DNA of 64,000 nt from Panagrolaimus kolymaensis (lineage: Eukaryota > Nematoda > Chromadorea > Rhabditida > Panagrolaimidae). The position numbers and the translations under genes are program-made. The DNA lies in the NCBI GenBank assembly GCA_028622995.1, contig JAJQJQ010000008.1, positions 2,232,001-2,296,000 of the forward strand, in the 5' to 3' direction. The notes below the pieces were generated by a model. That model was given only the letters and a program-made list of their open reading frames with translations. It had not been told where the DNA came from and made no database searches. Every line of letters begins with the position of its first letter. The first letter of the stretch is position 1. Positions 58,409 to 64,000 of this stretch are shown here, one piece after another.

Positions 58409-59008
58409 CTGTAAATCGACGAAATGGAATCAAAACTTTAGCTTTAGATAATGCGGGAGAAAGATTATTACCAAGTTATGTTTCATTCAGAGAAGAAAAA
58501 GAAAAATGTGGTAAAATTATTGTTGATCAACTTCAATATAATTCAAAATCAACTGTCTTTGATTCAAAACGAGTTTAATCCAAAAATGTATGCAAATAAA
58601 ACATGCTTTATCCGTGGAGAAAGAGACAACATAAGTATTGTAATAACTCTTTTTTAGCAAAATTATATAAACTGTTTTTTACAGACTAGATCTAAGTGAT
58701 TATGATGGAAATCTCGATAGAGAGTTAAGAGGTGGTTTACGAGAAAATCAAAAACCGAGTCAGGCCACTTTTTCTCTGAGAAGTTTTCACTTATCCCACG
58801 TGATAAAACACAACTTTTATTATTGAATTTGTTTAGCAATGCAGAAATTGCATGCCATGAAAATCCTGATGAAGTTGTTGCTATCGGTGCTGCATATTAT
58901 GCGTATTATTTGCAACACAACGCACTAGAAGAAAAACAAACTAAAAGTCAGAGCAATAATGTCGAGAATGTTGGAAAACAAAAAAAGAAAGATAGTTTAG
59001 TAATGTAA
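58409..59008 (+). pseudogene. Hsp70-like copy G, relic
   Basis: Only fragments remain: the start of the nucleotide-domain exon (NRRNGIKTLALDNAGERLL to FDSKR, about 58413-58575), a scrap of its end near 58585-58632, a splice acceptor and the start of the last exon (LDLSDYDGNLDREL, about 58684-58730), and the C-terminus (LFSNAEIACHENPDEVVAIG to the stop at 59008). About 600 bases of the nucleotide domain are deleted, including the phosphate-2 loop, and there are stops between fragments. It is the copy next to the SUN gene. Confidence 0.75.
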
Positions 59009-59335
59009 AAGTATTTACTTTTATTTATAATTTTGTCTAATTTTTTAGATATTTTCGAGAAACTTTTGTTTATGTACCTAAAAAAGAGAAAATTGGAATT
59101 TTTAAAATTTATTTTTTGTCTTTACTGTGTTTTAGTGGAAATAAGTAAAATAAACATAAAGATAACAACATTTATTTATTTCCAATAAAACAAAGCAAAA
59201 TTATTAATACAAACTCAAAAAAGAGGTAAAAAAATAAATCAACCGTATATACAAAATAATAAAAATGTAACACACATTAAAAAAGCAAATATTGTAAAAA
59301 AGAGTTAATAATAATTAAAAGAAACTATTCCAAAA
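59009..59335. other. convergent 3' spacer between copy G and the SUN gene
   Basis: AT-rich 3' flanks; no gene is seen. Confidence 0.4.
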
Positions 59336-62300
59336 TTATAAAGGGTTTCCATGAACTCGGAATCGATAAAGACAAGTAAACGCGGCGCCATAATTAGAAG
59401 TTGCTTCAAATTCAAGGATTGGAGTTCCTCGAGGATCAGTTCTTTGAACTTCAAATCTTTGAAGGGGTTCACCTTGATCATCAAAAACGTATTCGCCAAG
59501 AAGGAATTTCTCTGGATCATTTTCGGAATGGAGACTCTGAAAATGAAAAATAAATTTGCATAAATATATTTTTTAAGCTGAAAACTTACATAAATTTTGA
59601 AATTTTTTGGTGCAGAATCCATATTTCCAGAAATTGATAATTCCCGGGGCAAATGTTCATAAGAAACAGCAGTGACAACAATTTTTCGAGCCAATTTTAT
59701 TACGAGGTAAGCTTCCGATCCTTTAATGGCCCAACATTCGCCTGCATTAACATTTTGAGATTGTCGCTGAATAACTGAGCGAGGGGAATACGAAGTGTAC
59801 CAAAGTGGGATACCAAAAATGCTTTCACGACGAGAAAAGAGGTCATAATTTTCTGTGCATCGAGTGCTAAGAACATGGCCGCCTAAAAAAATCAAAATAA
59901 TAAATGGAAATTATTACTTATTTGGATAAAAAAAAAAGAAAAGTTTAATAAAATAAAAACTTTTTTAAAGAAAATAAAAATTTAATGGTAGCAAAGAAAG
60001 CAAATTTGCGTAGATAAAGTCTCATTCAAAAAAAATTTTGGAATTTATTAAAATCAAAAAATTCTTGAGAATAGAAGAAATTTTTAGTTTTGAATTATTA
60101 TTTTTTTAATTTTGGAATATTTTTAGAGTTTAGTTTATTTTTTATGCTAACAAAATTAAACTTTTCAAATTTGATCCAAAAACGAAGATTAAAAGTTTTT
60201 ATAAAAATGCGGAACACATAAATTAATTTTGTCGATGAAACTTTTATCTTATTTTTTGGTAGCAAAAATAAATTGAATTTAGATTTATATAATGAGCAAT
60301 CTTCGAAAAATTTGGTAAATAAGTTTCTCCGTGTCACTCAATTTTAATATCTAAATTCGTCTATTTGCTTACCTGCACTTTCAAGAGCAAAATCAGGTTC
60401 ACCAGTTTTATCATAATTAAATTTCCTTAAAACTTCATAAATCGTTGATCGAAGTTTAGTTTCAATAAATTCATTATAAGTCGAACTTGAAGCCGTTGAT
60501 CGATGGGATTCCGATTCAGAAATTTGAGATTTAACATGATATTTCACAACTTCATCCACTAAAGCACTTAAATTTAATTTAGTTATGGATTCTTGAACCA
60601 ATCGAGTTATTTCTTCTTGGCTCAAAGGTAGCGAAGCTTCAGATTTTCCACTCATTCGTTCTTCAATAACTTTGTTAAGTTGGTCTTTTTCAAGTCGAAT
60701 GGTTTCTCGCTCTTTTTCAAACATTTGATTAATAATTGATTCAATTTGTCGCGATTCCGTGTCTTTCGCGGCAAAAGTTCGAACATCGTCAGCTTCTTGT
60801 GAAACAGCGGCGATGGAACGAACTTCCTTTCGAATATTATCCAATTCACTTTCCCATTGATTGAATTTAGTTTCATAATTTTCTGAATTAGGAATGGTAT
60901 CCAAATTTTTTAAACGCAATTGATATTCCTCATATCGCTTATTTTGACTTTCAGTTAATTGATTTATGGCATCACTTAGTTCCTTGCGAAGTTTTGAACC
61001 AAGGCCAGTTTGAGCGGCGAGTTGGGCTTTAAGCTAAAAAAATATTTATATATAAAAATGGGTCAAATTTAACAAAAAAAAAAGTCAAGCTTTGAAGCTG
61101 ACGACTATCATGATTTAAAAAGCACACGATTATATTTTTAGTATTTTGGAATGATGTTTTTTTACAAATCACGTAAATTTTGAATTTTTATGGCAAAATT
61201 TTAGTAATATTTAGAACTATATTTCCAGGGCAAAAAATTTAGCTTTAATTTAAAGGTAAAAAAAGCCAGTAGCAAAAAAATTTTCCAAAATTTTTATCGT
61301 GTGCTTTTTTAGATCGTGAAAGACGCCTTGAAAACCTAGTAATAAACTTACATGATCGACTTCAGAATGTAATTCTCTCATTTTCTGGAAATTTTCATCC
61401 CCTTGTTGTTGCTCGAATTTAGCATAAATTTCTGTTCTCATGGTACTTCCAAATTGATTAATTCGTTCAAGCAAAGTGGATTCAATATTTTTCTTAAATT
61501 CTTCCAAATTTCGAAGTTGTTGTAATTGAGCTTCTTTGGAAAGGGTTCCAGGACTAGTCTAAACCGAAATAAATTTTTAAAATTTTTTTTTGCCATTAAA
61601 ATTTCTTACTTTAGCAACTTCATCTTCCACAATTTCCATAAATTCATTTTTCCATTCTCCCTTTTTTTCGCTCAAAACAACATTAATTAATCGTCGAATT
61701 CGAGCATCCAAATCTTCATCACTCGCAGTTAAAATAGCTAAACTCTTTTTTTCATCATATGCTTGTTGAGTATGTTGGGCTGGGTGACGTGGAGGTGGAA
61801 TTGGAAGAGTTGGGTGTCGAGTTAAATATGAAAATGCATTGGAGCAAATATAATATGGGAATCGAAGAATGGAAATGAAAGTGTACCAAATCCATAAAAT
61901 ACCATACATAACTAAAAAAAATATATGAAAAAAATTAGAATATATCAAAATTTGAATTCTTAGAAGAAAAATGCGAGTAACAAAAATTTGGCAATAATTG
62001 GCATAAAAATGTTACTCTCTTTGACAGTAATCAAATTTTCAATGAGTTACTAGAATTTTTTTACTATCTTTTCGCCGAGGTTTTTTATGGCACTGAAAAT
62101 TAAATTACTCACTTTTAGAAACAAGCCAATATAAAAATGTTGAAACATATCCATAAGCTGTATCACCAGTTTCCGAAACTGTATCAGAAACGGACTCTTT
62201 GAGATGCTTCACATCATCGCTAACAAAATGGGCGAATGGCCCAGCATGAGATAAAACAGATTTAGTTGAATTCCATCCATAAATTAATGGATAACTTAAA

Positions 62301-63995
62301 ATATTATATCCATATGAAATTGGCGTGGATAAAGCATTCCAAGCTTTTGAAGTTATTTCATTTGTTGCATTTGAAACTAATTCGGGCATTGATTTCACCG
62401 AAGATAAATAATCATAAGTTTCATGTCCAAAATCATGAACGGCTTTGGAAGCAAAATCATTGGAATTATGTGCAAAATCTTTCACACTGCTTCCAGTTCT
62501 CGCAATGGCGGCGGGAATATAAAAAAGAATAGTTAAAAATTTGGTCCATGCCCATCGAGTCAAGGAAAAGGCAGTTGATCCAACGGTGCCTATGCTCGAA
62601 GTTATTCCATGAACGAGCCTCCCCGGAATGGATTCATCTGCTTTGGCTCCATTAATTTTTGGTGCAAATAACCACCAAAGAACCAAAAATAAAAGAAGTA
62701 ATCCCAAAAGCCACATCCAATTAAATTTTCTAAAATAATGAACTTTTATTTAAAAAATATGCAAATTTTTAGAAATAAAAATTTACCGCTTTTCTTCTTT
62801 CAATTTTTGTTCTTGTTGTCTGCGAGTCATTACGCCATCTCGAGAATCATCACGAGAATGTAAATTTTCAAATAAAAATTGTCCAGAAACTATGTAATAC
62901 GCCATTCCAGCAATGCTAAGTAAAAAGGAAATAATACGACTTTTATTTCCATGACTGGTTCGATGGGTTCCACGGGATGGAGGGGCAACACCGCGACCAG
63001 CGAGACTGAAAAATGAAGAAATTAATGGATAAAATTTGTTTAAAATTTGAATGAATTCTTGAATATTTTTTTAGTAACTCAAAACTCAAAAAGCTCAAGT
63101 AAGCTAACTTTTTAAAAAAATGTGTTTTTTGCATTAAAAATGAAAAAAAAATAACCTAAAATAAATCGAAAAAAGAAAAAGAAAAAATATAAGTGAAGAA
63201 CACTTTTTTATTTTGCCCTGCATTTTATTGATAGATATTATGAATCACAAACAAGGTTCAAGCAAGCAGTAAAAGCTTTTTTCTTCTTTTCCCATTCATT
63301 TTATGCATTTAAAAAGGCAAAGTGGTGAGTTTTTGTTACAAAAAAATTTTTTTTATTGCTTTTGAATATTTTGTTATTTTTTGGTTTTTTGTTTTGTTTT
63401 TCTTTTAAAATTTTGATCATTTTCCAAATTTTTTAAAGTTTGGCTAAATTCATATCTTTTTACAAGAATTTGTTGTTGATTTTTTTAAATGATTTCTGTA
63501 AGTATAAAATTTCTTGTGGATTTTGTGCTAAATTTGTCATTAATTTAAAGCTGAAGAAAATGATTCATTTTGCCACTAAAATTTATAAAAATAAAATAAA
63601 GCTTACTTTTTGGGATAATTTCCAAGGGTTGTAGCATAAATCGCACTATCCAAGGCCCTTTTTCGAAGGGAAGAAGTTTCAGCAGTAGCTAAAGAACTTC
63701 GATCCACGGGAATTTCATTATCTTCTTCAATTTCTTCAATTCGAACACTTGAAGTTCGACTTTCTCGTCCATCACCATTATTTGCATATTCGTAACCCAA
63801 TAAACTCCAAAAGGTTCGACGAATATCATATTGAAGTTGATTAAGCATATATCCATTTTTCACGATGAGGTCCTGAATGCAGCGATAACCAATAATCACA
63901 ACATTTTTAGCAAATTCTCCAACAATTGGAATAAAACTAAGTATATTTGTTCCTTTTTGATACGCAAGATAAATGGGATAAAGTGGAGTAAACAT
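59336..63995 (-). CDS. unc-84: SUN-domain nuclear envelope protein, UNC-84 type (5' end probably outside window)
   Basis: Exons in order: 63995 (or beyond) to 63607, 63005-62787, 62729-62113, 61911-61610, 61558-61352, 61033-60373, 59882-59591, 59536-59336. Hydrophobic helices occur in the second exon ([16 protein letters not shown]), third ([17 protein letters not shown]) and fourth ([12 protein letters not shown]). A long coiled-coil stretch follows (61558-60600). The SUN domain then begins [20 protein letters not shown], includes [19 protein letters not shown] and [17 protein letters not shown], and ends [21 protein letters not shown] proteins span the inner nuclear membrane and bind KASH proteins in the perinuclear space to move and anchor nuclei. 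All exon joins I checked keep frame, so the gene looks intact. Relics of its seventh exon lie at three other places in the window. Confidence 0.88.
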
Positions 63996-64000
63996 AATTA

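Overview
This is AT-rich eukaryotic DNA. Genes have many short introns (about 40-60 nt, T-rich TTTTCAG or TTTTTAG acceptors), and the window holds recognisable animal genes: a SLU7 splicing factor, an UNC-84-type SUN-domain protein, receptor tyrosine kinases with CUB-like ectodomains, chemoreceptor-like seven-helix proteins and Hsp70-related ATPases. The intron style, base composition, GATA boxes of the ACTGATAA type and receptor types fit a nematode. A plant-parasitic, Meloidogyne-like species is my guess, but the sequence alone does not prove it.

Layout. 1-2.4 kb: dispersed repeat. 2.5-3.8 kb: intact seven-helix receptor gene (copy 1). 4.3-5.9 kb: long-TIR mariner-like element. 6.7-8.3 kb (-): secreted CUB-like protein gene. 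9.0-14.6 kb (+): CUB-like receptor tyrosine kinase (RTK1). 15.2-17.6 and 19.8-22.2 kb (+): two Hsp70-like genes (A intact, B frameshifted). 22.7-30.7 kb (-): RTK2, an inverted paralogue of RTK1 swollen by foldback elements. 31.9-34.1 kb (+): NACHT NTPase with an ankyrin-like tail, carrying two apparent frameshifts. 37.6-40.1 kb (+): SLU7. 40.2-44 kb: repeats, including a GGATCC-rich minisatellite. 44.4-48.8 kb (+): receptor copy 2, broken by three insertions. 49.3-59.0 kb (+): four more Hsp70-like copies (D intact, E with an internal TGA and joined to F, G a relic). 59.3-64 kb (-): UNC-84-type SUN gene, probably cut at its 5' end by the window edge.

The most unusual content is the Hsp70-like family. 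Each full copy appears to encode a degenerate Hsp70 ATPase domain, then a substrate-binding beta-domain-like segment, then a complete Hsp70 ATPase domain with no substrate domain after it. Four copies (A, B, D, E) share an ACTGATAA box about 100 bp upstream of the ATG, which suggests co-regulation by a GATA factor, plausibly in the gut. A GATA site also lies upstream of the NACHT gene. Together with the CUB-like kinases and the divergent secreted CUB-like gene, the region could be a stress or immune accessory cluster; that is inference.

The window has been heavily rearranged. The order receptor, Hsp70-like A/B is echoed by receptor 2, Hsp70-like D/E/F/G. Relics of one SUN-domain exon lie beside receptor 1, Hsp A and Hsp D. 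The flanks of the NACHT gene match the flanks of SLU7. Several foldback or MITE-like elements sit inside introns and exons. Some single-base breaks lie at homopolymers and may be assembly errors.
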